NCBI GenBank assembly: GCA_003450815.1 | Contig: DMES01000054.1 | Coordinates: 1-27,992 of the forward strand | Reading direction: 5' to 3' | Source of the DNA: Elusimicrobiota bacterium | Lineage (GTDB): Bacteria > Elusimicrobiota > Elusimicrobia > Elusimicrobiales > UBA9959 | DNA: 27,992 nt | In this document: positions 1 to 6,443 of the stretch, one piece after another | Layout: every line of letters starts with the position of its first letter | How positions within the stretch are numbered: the stretch's first letter is position 1 | Translations under genes and position numbers: made by a program | Notes under the pieces: model-generated | What the model was told of the DNA's origin: nothing | Seen by the model: only the letters and a program-made list of their open reading frames with translations | Databases searched by the model: none

Positions 1-108
1 GCCGGATTGGCCGAGCGCATGCACCCCATCCCGGTCATGACACAAAGATACGCGCATCTCACCAACGGCCATGTCAGGGCGGAAATGGAGATACTCTCGG
101 CTGTATGA
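1..108 (+). CDS. Tyrosine recombinase (phage-type integrase), C-terminal end only
   Basis: Open reading frame entering from the left edge; only the last 35 residues are present. They contain MTQRYAHL, the usual context of the catalytic tyrosine in tyrosine recombinases (Tyr encoded at 49-51), followed by a short helical tail. The family cuts and rejoins DNA at attachment sites through a 3'-phosphotyrosine. The Arg-His-Arg part of the active site would lie outside the window. A tRNA gene lies 300 bp downstream, a frequent neighbour of integrases, but no att repeat is visible here. It could belong to an integrated element extending leftward, or be a resident Xer-like enzyme; the RYAHL signature favours a phage/ICE integrase. 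Confidence 0.75.
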   Translation, partial: AGLAERMHPIPVMTQRYAHLTNGHVRAEMEILSAV

Positions 109-408
109 ACACCAGGCGAAAAAAGCGTTCCTTGTGAAGTGCCAAAAACCTTTGTAAAATAAGTTAAGCCCGTGCGATTACCTTCGTTAGGCCGTCTGAT
201 GGGCATAGCCCTTTATACGGCACGGCCATAGGCCAGTGAGCGCGGGTACATTATAGAAAGGGTTCAGTGAGCGGACCGCCGAAGGCGGTGAAGCGAACGA
301 CGAAGGGGAGCTTAGCTCCCCTCGTAGAGCACCGGGCCGCAATACCTATTAAGGCCCGGCGGCTAATCCGCCCCGAACGCTGTGCAGTGCGTGCGGGGTG
401 CGACAGAT
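109..408. other. Gene-free 300 bp with a cluster of short hairpins
   Basis: No convincing ORF. Between 275 and 400 there are successive perfect or near-perfect inverted repeats: ACCGCC/GGCGGT (275-289), GGGGAGC/GCTCCCC with a 3-nt loop (305-321), CCGGGCC/GGCCCGG with a 14-nt loop (332-359), GGCGG/CCGCC (358-372), and an imperfect 10-bp stem (371-400). The last two overlap neighbours, so not all can form at once. The cluster ends 9 bases before the tRNA. It could be a palindromic repeat array, the end of an integrated element, or a structured leader of the tRNA transcript; the sequence alone does not decide. Confidence 0.5.
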
Positions 409-480
409 GCGCCCATATCTCAACGGATAGAGTCCCAGCCTGCGAAGCTGGTTGTCCTGGTTCGATTCCAGGTGGGCGCA
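409..480 (+). tRNA. tRNA-Arg (anticodon GCG)
   Basis: A complete 72-nt cloverleaf can be folded by eye: 7-bp acceptor stem GCGCCCA/TGGGCGC, D arm with GG in the loop, 5-bp anticodon stem CCAGC/GCTGG around loop CTGCGAA, 4-nt variable loop, 5-bp T stem CCTGG/CCAGG around TTCGATT, discriminator A. Anticodon GCG reads CGC (and CGU by wobble), i.e. arginine; A in the D loop and A73 fit arginine identity. The outermost D-stem pair is a T-T mismatch. CCA is not encoded. Most bacteria read CGN with an inosine-modified ACG anticodon, so GCG is less usual. Confidence 0.9.
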
Positions 481-489
481 AACAATTTC

Positions 490-576
490 AGGGTATAGGG
501 GCTAGGGTAGAGGGTTCAGGGTGCGGAAAAAGGAACTTCCATATAGCTATACCCTAACCCCTATACCCTGTACCCC
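490..576. repeat. Heptamer array in inverted pair (AGGGNNN units)
   Basis: Five consecutive 7-base units beginning AGGG run from 490 to 524. The opposite arm has CCCT every 7 bases (552, 559, 566, with CCCC at 573). Bases 489-509 and 550-570 are inverted repeats matching at 20 of 21 positions, able to form a long hairpin. It lies just after tRNA-Arg and may act as its terminator. Confidence 0.85.
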
Positions 577-604
577 AAGAATATTGAATAATCCAGGGAT
601 ATAA

Positions 605-799
605 ATGTCTTCAAACGATAAAAATATAGAAAAAAAAGAAACCAAAACCGGACGCTATGTTTATGACAAGAAACTGGGGAAAGTGGTGAAAATTTCGGAC
701 GAAGTGGTGGGACTTAAAAAAGGCGGCTCTTTTGAAAGCTCCTGCCCCATGAACAAGGGCGGACACACCTGCGGCGGCGGTTGCGGCTGCGGGGGATAA
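605..799 (+). CDS. Small Cys/Gly-rich protein, possible metal binder
   Basis: A 64-residue protein with a charged N-terminal half, a middle part (GRYVYDKKLGKVVKISD) resembling a short beta hairpin, and a C-terminal tail with four cysteines and one histidine in CP-N5-HTCGGGCGC spacing, suited to binding a metal ion or cluster. An AGGGA Shine-Dalgarno-like sequence precedes the ATG by about 5 nt. No signal peptide. The gene is flanked on both sides by AGGG-type heptamer arrays that share an exact 19-bp direct repeat (504-522 and 803-821). I do not recognise a named family; the GKVVK stretch is superficially like FmdB-type zinc-ribbon proteins, but the usual N-terminal CxxC is missing. Function unknown. 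Confidence 0.6.
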   Translation: MSSNDKNIEKKETKTGRYVYDKKLGKVVKISDEVVGLKKGGSFESSCPMNKGGHTCGGGCGCGG

Positions 800-802
800 G
801 TC

Positions 803-882
803 AGGGTAGAGGGTTCAGGGTTTAGGGTAAGGAGTTACCTAATTGCTGCAACTCCACCATTCACCCTCCACACTCTACCCTT
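803..882. repeat. Heptamer array (AGGGNNN units) with imperfect inverted arm
   Basis: Four exact-period 7-base units starting AGGG occupy 803-830; the opposite arm at 862-882 reads as CACCCTC, CACACTC, TACCCTT. The first 19 bases are identical to 504-522, so the two arrays flanking the small Cys-rich gene are related copies. It starts 4 nt after that gene's stop codon. Confidence 0.8.
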
Positions 883-904
883 TAAATTAAGCCTCCCCCC
901 TACC

Positions 905-910
905 TATAAT
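905..910 (+). promoter_or_regulatory. Probable -10 box for the M32 carboxypeptidase gene
   Basis: A perfect TATAAT lies 20 nt before the ATG at 931, leaving room for a short leader with a GAGG ribosome site at 923-926. No good -35 box is visible at 16-18 bp spacing. Confidence 0.45.
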
Positions 911-930
911 ACTCCACTGAACGAGGCCCC

Positions 931-2517
931 ATGGAAAATAAATTCAAAGAACTGCGCAAGCTTTATGAAGAGGTTGCCGCGATAAATTCGGCCAACGGGG
1001 TTCTGCAGTGGGACCAGCAGGTTTATATGCCGTCCGGCGGCGCGGGCGCGCGGGCCCGTTCGATAGGCGCCCTTGAAGAAATCGCCCACCGCAAGTTCAC
1101 CTCGCCGGAAGCGGGACGCCTTATCGCCCAAACCTACGATTGGGCGCAAGGCAAGGGCCATGATTCATTTGAAGCCGGCTACCTGCGCGCTATAAAGCGC
1201 GACTACGATAAAGCCGTCAAATTGCCTTCGGAATTTGTGGCCGAGTTGTCCAGAGAAACATCCCTTGGAATAGAAGCCTGGACCAAAGCTAAAAAAGGGT
1301 CCGATTTCTCCGTTTTTTCCCCCAATCTTGAAAAACTGCTGGATTTAAATATAAGAAAAGCCGAATTGCTGGGTTTTGAAGAATCGCCATACGACGCCCT
1401 GCTGGATCTCTATGAGCCCGGCTTAAAAAAATCGTCCCTGGAAACGCTGTTTTCAAAACTTGCCACCGGGCTAAAACCGATTATTAAGGAGATCAGTTCC
1501 AGAAAAGAACTTGTATCCAACGCCCTGCTCAAAGGGAACTTTGACGAAGACACCCAGCTCAAACTTGTGAACGAGATAACCGCCGCCCTCGGTTATGATT
1601 TCAGACGCGGCCGCCAGGACCGCTCAGCGCACCCCATGACATGCGATTTTTCCATTGACGATGTGCGTATCACTACCCGGACTTGCCGCGATTATATCGG
1701 CACCTCACTTTACGGCTCAATTCACGAATGCGGCCACGCGCTTTATGCACAGAATATGGCTCCGGAGTTTGAATTTACCCCGCTTGCTGGAGGCGCGTCC
1801 TTAGGCGTACATGAATCGCAATCCCGGCTATGGGAAAATATAATAGGCCGTTCCGAGCCTTTCTGCCGCTGGCTACTGCCCATGCTGGACAAGCATTTCC
1901 CGGGTAATTTCGACAACGCCTCCCCGGAGGAGCTTTACAAGGCCGTCAACCTGGCCGAACCCTCTCTCGTGCGGGTGGAAGCCGACGAGGTAACATATAA
2001 CCTGCATATCATGCTGCGCTTTGAGCTGGAAACTCTGCTGCTTGAGAAAAAACTCATGGTTAAAGACGCGCCGGAACTCTGGAACGAAAAAATGCGCGAA
2101 TATTTCGGCATTACGCCAAAAAATGACGCACAAGGCGTGTTGCAGGATATCCATTGGGCGCTCGGCATGCTCGGCTACTTTCCAACCTACGCCATCGGCA
2201 ACCTGCTCTCGGCCCAGCTTTTTAACAAACTTTCCTCGGAAATACCCGGCGCCGAAGCCCTTATTGAAAAAGGCGATTTCAAACCGGTGCTAGATTGGCT
2301 GGCGAAAAATATCCACACGCACGGCAGGAAGTATCTGCCGGAGGAACTGGTAAAGAAGGCCGTGGGCTCGGAATTAAAAGTGGAGCCTTTCCTTGAGTAT
2401 ATACGGAACAAGTATTCAAAGATATACGGATTTGACAGCAACTGCGCAGGTAGCCAGAAGTCAGAATTCAGAAGTCAGAATAAGAATACCGGCAATAATA
2501 AAGTTTCCCCATTCTGA
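931..2517 (+). CDS. Carboxypeptidase Taq-type metallopeptidase (M32)
   Basis: A 528-residue zinc carboxypeptidase that removes C-terminal residues from peptides, probably in the cytoplasm (no signal peptide). The HEXXH zinc site is HECGH at residues 265-269. The family's HESQSR motif follows at 294-299, with Glu295 thirty residues after the first His, the spacing expected for the third zinc ligand. The N-terminal LQWDQQVYMP block is also typical of M32. Length fits the family (about 500) except for an added tail. The ATG is preceded by GAGG 4 nt upstream. The last 20 or so residues are encoded by a heptamer repeat array that runs through the stop codon, so the ancestral C-terminus was probably near residue 507. 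Confidence 0.95.
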   Translation: MENKFKELRKLYEEVAAINSANGVLQWDQQVYMPSGGAGARARSIGALEEIAHRKFTSPEAGRLIAQTYDWAQGKGHDSFEAGYLRAIKRDYDKAVKLPSEFVAELSRETSLGIEAWTKAKKGSDFSVFSPNLEKLLDLNIRKAELLGFEESPYDALLDLYEPGLKKSSLETLFSKLATGLKPIIKEISSRKELVSNALLKGNFDEDTQLKLVNEITAALGYDFRRGRQDRSAHPMTCDFSIDDVRITTRTCRDYIGTSLYGSIHECGHALYAQNMAPEFEFTPLAGGASLGVHESQSRLWENIIGRSEPFCRWLLPMLDKHFPGNFDNASPEELYKAVNLAEPSLVRVEADEVTYNLHIMLRFELETLLLEKKLMVKDAPELWNEKMREYFGITPKNDAQGVLQDIHWALGMLGYFPTYAIGNLLSAQLFNKLSSEIPGAEALIEKGDFKPVLDWLAKNIHTHGRKYLPEELVKKAVGSELKVEPFLEYIRNKYSKIYGFDSNCAGSQKSEFRSQNKNTGNNKVSPF

Positions 2518-2553
2518 CTTCTGACTTCTGGCTTCTGTCTACTGAATTCTGAC
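2453..2553. repeat. Heptamer array in inverted pair (NNCAGAA / TTCTGNN units)
   Basis: Left arm: GCCAGAA, GTCAGAA, TTCAGAA, GTCAGAA in strict 7-base register (2453-2480). Right arm: six units of TTCTGNN type (2512-2553). The arms pair as an inverted repeat, differing by one extra heptamer in the left arm. The left arm is translated as the C-terminus of the M32 carboxypeptidase, and its stop codon lies in the right arm. Confidence 0.9.
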
Positions 2554-2571
2554 GTTTGATAAACATACGGT

Positions 2572-3204
2572 ATGGAAAACTTATTTAAAGACCTTTTCGC
2601 CCGGCATGAGCCGAGGGTACTGGCCGCTCTGAAAACAAGCACGGTTGGTATCGCTGGGGCCGGCGGGTTGGGTTCCAACGTTGCCGTTTCCCTGGCAAGG
2701 GTGGGCGTGGGCCGCTTGATTATCGCCGATTTCGACAGGGTTGAACCGTCAAACCTAAATAGACAGCAGTATTTTGTCAAACAGATAGGGCGGCGTAAAG
2801 TTGAAGCCCTGCGCGAGAATCTAAAAAACATCAATCCATTTTCGGAATATATAATTCACGACATAAAAGTGACACACGCAAACACCGGACACATCTTCGG
2901 TTCGGCGGACATTCTGATAGAAGCTTTTGATAAGGCCGTACAAAAAGGTATGCTTATAAATACTTGGCTTTCACTTTACCCTAAAAAGCCCATAATCGCT
3001 GCCTCGGGGCTTGCGGGTTACGGCAAAAACGCCAGACTTCTCACCCGCAAGATGGGCAACCTCTATGTCTGCGGCGACGGCGAGTCACAATGCCCGGCTG
3101 GAATCAGTCCTATGGCGCCCCGCGTAGCCATAGTAGCCAATATGCAGGCCAATCTGGCGGTGGAGCTTTTAGTAAACCTAAAGGAACGGGTTAAACATAT
3201 TTAG
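2572..3204 (+). CDS. thiF: ThiF/MoeB-family E1-like adenylyltransferase
   Basis: A 210-residue single-domain E1-like enzyme. It shows the nucleotide loop GAGGLGSN near residues 28-35, the acidic/Arg block DFDRVEPSNLNRQ that binds and positions ATP, and the C-terminal MAPRVAIVANMQAN block typical of short ThiF proteins. Such enzymes adenylate the C-terminal Gly-Gly of a ubiquitin-fold sulfur carrier (ThiS or MoaD). No thiamine genes are nearby, so the partner is open. The only visible Gly-Gly carrier is the MoaD-like protein at 8224-8451. The start is taken at the first ATG; no clear Shine-Dalgarno is seen. The gene begins just after a heptamer array and stands alone between M32 peptidase and uridine kinase. 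Confidence 0.88.
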   Translation: MENLFKDLFARHEPRVLAALKTSTVGIAGAGGLGSNVAVSLARVGVGRLIIADFDRVEPSNLNRQQYFVKQIGRRKVEALRENLKNINPFSEYIIHDIKVTHANTGHIFGSADILIEAFDKAVQKGMLINTWLSLYPKKPIIAASGLAGYGKNARLLTRKMGNLYVCGDGESQCPAGISPMAPRVAIVANMQANLAVELLVNLKERVKHI

Positions 3205-3224
3205 TTCCAAGGATTATCCTTTTA

Positions 3225-3259
3225 TACTTGTGACTTGTGTCCTGTGACTTGTGACTGAT
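3225..3259. repeat. Heptamer array (GACTTGT units)
   Basis: Five 7-base units in exact register: TACTTGT, GACTTGT, GTCCTGT, GACTTGT, GACTGAT. No inverted partner arm is seen. It fills the gap between the thiF-like gene and udk and contains a misleading in-frame GTG (3251) for udk. Confidence 0.8.
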
Positions 3260-3292
3260 AAATCTCCTTCATCCGTTATAAAAGGAACAACT

Positions 3293-3934
3293 ATGGATTC
3301 AAAAACAAAAACCAGGTTTTTGGTCGGCATAGCCGGGGGATCGGGCTCCGGTAAAACCACTCTGGCCAAGAAATTAATCGAGGAATGCGAAAAAATAGGG
3401 ATTGGCGGCCAGATCTTGTCCCTTGACAATTACTACAGACCGCTTGACCATTTGAAGTTTGAAGAAAGAAAGGCTTACAATTTCGACCACCCGAACGCCA
3501 TTGATTCCGCACTGGCGTTAAAACATATAAAGCAACTATGCTCAGGCAAGGCCGTTAATCAGCCCATCTACGACTTCAAGCTGCATACCAGGGAAAAAGA
3601 AACAATGCTATGCCGCCCAACGAAACTGATTATCGTTGAGGGGCTCTACGCTCTTTATTTCCCCAAATTCCTTTCCCTTTGCGACTACAAGATATTCGTT
3701 TCAACCGGGATGGTCACGGCGGTTTTGCGCAGGGTTGAGCGGGACATCAAGGAAAGGGGCCGCAGCATTGAAGACACCAAACACCAGATCCTCGCCTCGG
3801 TGCTGCCGATGTATGAGACCTATGTAAAACCCACACAGCGAAACGCCCATTTTTCAATTAACTGGGAAGGCGAAGAGATTCCCGAAAAAGCCACCGAAGG
3901 CCTGGTTAGAATGTTGCGAGACCACTTCCGCTGA
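3293..3934 (+). CDS. udk: Uridine kinase
   Basis: A 213-residue P-loop kinase that phosphorylates uridine/cytidine to UMP/CMP in pyrimidine salvage. Walker A GGSGSGKTT lies near residues 16-24. The uridine kinase motifs LDNYYRPLD, NFDHPNAID, PIYDFKLHTR and IIVEGLYAL follow in order, and the lid region contains RRVERDIKERGRS. Length is normal for Udk. The ATG at 3293 is chosen because AAAGGA precedes it by 6 nt; an upstream in-frame GTG at 3251 lies inside the heptamer repeat and lacks a ribosome site. A TATAAA at 3277-3282 could be its -10 box. Confidence 0.93.
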   Translation: MDSKTKTRFLVGIAGGSGSGKTTLAKKLIEECEKIGIGGQILSLDNYYRPLDHLKFEERKAYNFDHPNAIDSALALKHIKQLCSGKAVNQPIYDFKLHTREKETMLCRPTKLIIVEGLYALYFPKFLSLCDYKIFVSTGMVTAVLRRVERDIKERGRSIEDTKHQILASVLPMYETYVKPTQRNAHFSINWEGEEIPEKATEGLVRMLRDHFR

Positions 3935-3954
3935 CAATACGCAGAGATCAATTA

Positions 3955-3980
3955 GGTCTGCTTAAAAAATCCAGCAGACC
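3955..3980. terminator. Hairpin between convergent udk and SDR genes
   Basis: Perfect 8-bp stem GGTCTGCT/AGCAGACC with a 10-nt A-rich loop, 20 nt after the udk stop and about 60 nt from the stop of the opposing SDR gene. No strong T-run follows, so it is only a plausible bidirectional terminator. Confidence 0.45.
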
Positions 3981-4006
3981 CAATCCTATTGGCGAATTCG
4001 AATAAA

Positions 4007-4039
4007 AATCTGTGTAATCGTTCTGGAATCTGTGCAATC
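4007..4039. repeat. AATCTGTGTAATC-type repeat
   Basis: Two near-identical units, AATCTGTGTAATC and AATCTGTGCAATC, in the udk/SDR convergent gap. The same 13-mer (or its complement GATTACACAGATT) recurs at 8463-8537 and 15897-15956, so this is a dispersed repeat family of this genome. Confidence 0.75.
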
Positions 4040-4042
4040 AAC

Positions 4043-4840
4043 TTAAGCTTTCGGTTTTGGAATAGCCAGATCACCCACAAGCAGCACAAGCCTTTCCGGA
4101 AGAATTTTTGTCAATATCTGAAGAAGTTTTATTTCCGGGTTAATGATAATTAAATGCCTTTTTCCCGTGGCTTTTTTTAATATTCTTTTTGCCGCCGTAT
4201 CCGGAGATAAAAGGCTTTTTCTGCCTGACACGGATTTCAGCCACTCGGGAGAAGTTTCCCGCTCATAAGCGTATTGAGGAGTATCTATATCAGCCGGGCA
4301 GGCGACATAAACGGAAATGTTTTTGCATAGAAGTTCCCTGCGCATTGAACCCGCAAAATTAACGATTCCCGCTTTCGCCGCGCAATATGACGCATACCCG
4401 GCGCCGCCGATAATTCCGAACGCGGATGAAATCATAAGGACACGGGCCCCGGAAGCGAGAAGAGGTAGAAACATACGGGTTGAAATTATTGTTCCGGTAA
4501 GATCTATGTTTATGTCCTCAGTTAAAACGGACATGTCGGTGCAATCTTCAAGAAGCCCAACGTGCACAACTCCCGCGTTAAGCGCCAGAAAATCTATAGT
4601 TCCGCACAAATCTTTAACTTTTCCGGAAACGGCCCGCATCTCAGAAACAGAACTGATGTCACCTGTAAACCCCAGGGCTTCAATTCCCTGCGCCTTAAGC
4701 TGTTCAACCGCCTTATTTACTCTTTCAGCGCTTCGCGAAATAATTATCGGGACATATCCCCGCAAGGCCAGCTCTTTGGCCAGGCTGAAACCCAAACCCG
4801 ACGAGCCGCCTGTAATAACCGCATATTTTTTATTTGCCAT
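4043..4840 (-). CDS. Short-chain dehydrogenase, 3-ketosphinganine-reductase-like
   Basis: A 265-residue NAD(P)-dependent SDR. Cofactor loop TGGSSGLG (about residues 10-17), NAG motif, catalytic Ser in the MISSAFG block and YxxxK as YCAAK are all present. The region after the active site (CPADIDTPQYAYERETSPEW) resembles the conserved CPxDxDTPG...E segment of 3-ketodihydrosphingosine reductases, which reduce 3-ketosphinganine in sphingolipid synthesis. A moderately hydrophobic C-terminal stretch (ILPERLVLLVGDLAI) could be membrane-associated. The gene starts 2 nt after the stop of the upstream acyltransferase gene, so the two are surely co-transcribed. The SDR call is firm; the specific substrate is inferred from a motif seen by eye. 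Confidence 0.85.
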   Translation of the reverse strand: MANKKYAVITGGSSGLGFSLAKELALRGYVPIIISRSAERVNKAVEQLKAQGIEALGFTGDISSVSEMRAVSGKVKDLCGTIDFLALNAGVVHVGLLEDCTDMSVLTEDINIDLTGTIISTRMFLPLLASGARVLMISSAFGIIGGAGYASYCAAKAGIVNFAGSMRRELLCKNISVYVACPADIDTPQYAYERETSPEWLKSVSGRKSLLSPDTAAKRILKKATGKRHLIIINPEIKLLQILTKILPERLVLLVGDLAIPKPKA

Positions 4841-4842
4841 AA

Positions 4843-5973
4843 TTACGCCTTATTGAAAAGTTTTATATAACATCGCCTTCGTTTATCCTGTTCGTTTTCG
4901 TAATATTTCCATTGCCCTCTCACATTTATATTCGTTTCAAGCTCGGGGGCTGTGTACACATATTTTACGCCATACTTTAAACAGGCATCCTGGACCTCAC
5001 GCATTAAAATCGCGTTTACGCCTTTACCCTGCAAGTCCTTGCGGACCGTTATAAGGTACAAATCCACTGCGTCATTATGCTTAATCGCTCTTAAAAGCCT
5101 CATAAAGCCGAAAGGGAATAATCTGCCTTTTGACTTCTGCAGGGCTTTAGACAGCGACGGCATGGTAATAGCTATTGCCGCCAATTCATTCTTGCTATCC
5201 ACCACCACCTGCAGAAAATCAGGATTCACAAAAGAAAAATACTGTTTTGTATAGGCCTGTACCTGCGCATCGGTTAACGGTACGAATCCGAACAACTGCC
5301 TGTACCCGTCATTAAGCAGCTCAAATATCTTCTTCGCGTAAGGAAGCACATCTTTTGCTTTTTTAAGATGTACCACTTTAAGTTTCAGGCGGCGCTCGGC
5401 TATATTCGCTATGCGGAGGATATCCGGCTGTAATTCATTTGGAATTTTTATTTTATATTCAACCCAGTCAATCTCTTTTATATAGCCCATGCTTTCTATA
5501 TATTCCGGATAATACGGATGATTATATATAGTAGGCAAAGTCCCCAACACATTAAAACCCTCCACAAGCAGGCCTTCTTTATCAAAATCGGTAAACCCCA
5601 AAGGGCCCTGCATACCCGACATGCCTTGTTCCTTTGCCCAAATTTCAACAGCGTTAAACAACGCTTCCGCCACAGCGGGATCTTCTATAAAATCAACCCA
5701 GCCAAAACGCGCGTATTTATTTTTCCATATCTCTATGTAACGGTTATTTATAATACCAGCTATTCTCCCCACAATTTTCTTTCCCTTATATGCGAGAAAA
5801 TACCTGGTGTCGCAAAATTCACAAGCGGGATTTTTTTCAGGATCCAATGTGTTAACCTCATCAAAATATAATGAGGGGACATAATACGGATTGTTTTTGT
5901 AAAGGGCATTCTGGAACAGCACAAATTGTTTTAATTGTTTTTTATTTTTTACTTCTTCTACATGGATATCCAT
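4843..5973 (-). CDS. GNAT-fold N-acyltransferase, large (376 aa) family
   Basis: A 376-residue protein of the large GNAT-like family characterised by ...YKNNPYYVPSL... near residue 25, a first mixed alpha/beta half with GRIAGIINN and QGPLGFTDFDKEGLLVEGF, and a second half with a recognisable acyl-CoA site VRKDLQGKGVNAILM (near residues 310-325). No signal peptide. AAGGA precedes the ATG by 9 nt. Members of the broad family include bacterial ceramide synthase (bCerS), which N-acylates a sphingoid base. That, together with the overlapping-style linkage to a 3-ketosphinganine-reductase-like SDR, suggests lipid amidation, but this is inference: substrate cannot be read from the sequence. An alternative is a generic small-molecule acetyltransferase. 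Confidence 0.82.
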   Translation of the reverse strand: MDIHVEEVKNKKQLKQFVLFQNALYKNNPYYVPSLYFDEVNTLDPEKNPACEFCDTRYFLAYKGKKIVGRIAGIINNRYIEIWKNKYARFGWVDFIEDPAVAEALFNAVEIWAKEQGMSGMQGPLGFTDFDKEGLLVEGFNVLGTLPTIYNHPYYPEYIESMGYIKEIDWVEYKIKIPNELQPDILRIANIAERRLKLKVVHLKKAKDVLPYAKKIFELLNDGYRQLFGFVPLTDAQVQAYTKQYFSFVNPDFLQVVVDSKNELAAIAITMPSLSKALQKSKGRLFPFGFMRLLRAIKHNDAVDLYLITVRKDLQGKGVNAILMREVQDACLKYGVKYVYTAPELETNINVRGQWKYYENEQDKRRRCYIKLFNKA

Positions 5974-6001
5974 AAAATTCTATCCTTTATTACCAGGCAT
6001 T

Positions 6002-6007
6002 ATTATA
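6002..6007 (-). promoter_or_regulatory. Possible -10 box of the acyltransferase-SDR operon
   Basis: Minus-strand TATAAT, 28 nt upstream of the acyltransferase ATG. The -35 match at 17 bp spacing is poor (TTTTGG). Confidence 0.35.
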
Positions 6008-6022
6008 TCAGAAATATTTTCA

Positions 6023-6057
6023 GGCCAAAAAACCTCCGGGGAATGGGTCTTTTGGCC
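6023..6057. other. Hairpin GGCCAAAA/TTTTGGCC
   Basis: Perfect 8-bp inverted repeat around a 19-nt loop, in the non-coding stretch upstream of the acyltransferase operon and before the small plus-strand ORF. It also covers the place where the minus-strand -35 box would lie. Role unknown. Confidence 0.4.
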
Positions 6058-6118
6058 CTATGGATCCCCTCTCCTTTGTAATACGATATACACATGGGGT
6101 TGGGAAGCGAGGATAGTT

Positions 6119-6319
6119 ATGGCGATAACATGCAACTTTGACAAGGACAACCGCGAAAACCGCAAGAGTGATAAAATGATAGTGCGCATACCGCCCATAC
6201 GGAATATAGGCAAGGACACACCCGTCCTAAAGCCAGTAACAAATGGCGCATACCTGTGGCTAACAACCTACCGTGACCGCTCCGGCAAAAGCTGGCGGGA
6301 CCCCTCCTCAATAAACTGA
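6119..6319 (+). CDS. Possible small protein, 66 aa, unknown
   Basis: A 66-residue ORF with GAGGA about 6 nt before the ATG and a strong hairpin 9 nt after its TGA. The protein is basic and polar (MAITCNFDKDNRENRKSDK..., then IPPIRNIGKDTP), with no signal peptide or recognised domain. It converges on the immunity gene of the toxin module and may share its terminator. No family recognised; it may be a non-coding stretch with a chance ORF. Confidence 0.35.
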   Translation: MAITCNFDKDNRENRKSDKMIVRIPPIRNIGKDTPVLKPVTNGAYLWLTTYRDRSGKSWRDPSSIN

Positions 6320-6327
6320 CTTTCAAA

Positions 6328-6361
6328 AGCATAGAAAAGGCAACGCCGCCTTTTCTATGCT
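6328..6361 (-). terminator. Intrinsic terminator of the toxin-immunity operon (probably bidirectional)
   Basis: Perfect 14-bp inverted repeat (AGCATAGAAAAGGC and its complement) around a 6-nt loop. Read on the minus strand the stem is followed directly by a short T-run, so it fits an intrinsic terminator about 80 nt after the immunity stop codon. On the plus strand it lies 9 nt after the small ORF's stop. Confidence 0.75.
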
Positions 6362-6443
6362 CTGCCAGATTTCGCAACCACATTGACCGGCTTCATAAAT
6401 AACCCCGGTAGGACCGCTCGTGCTTATACACGTTGCCAACTTG

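Noticed and set aside
267..557. ORF across the tRNA region
   Set aside because: Overlaps tRNA-Arg and hairpins; clearly not coding.
3225..3259. CRISPR-like array
   Set aside because: Units are 7 bases in direct contact without spacers; no cas genes anywhere in the window.
3251..3292. Earlier GTG start for udk
   Set aside because: Lies in the heptamer repeat and has no ribosome site; ATG at 3293 has AAAGGA.
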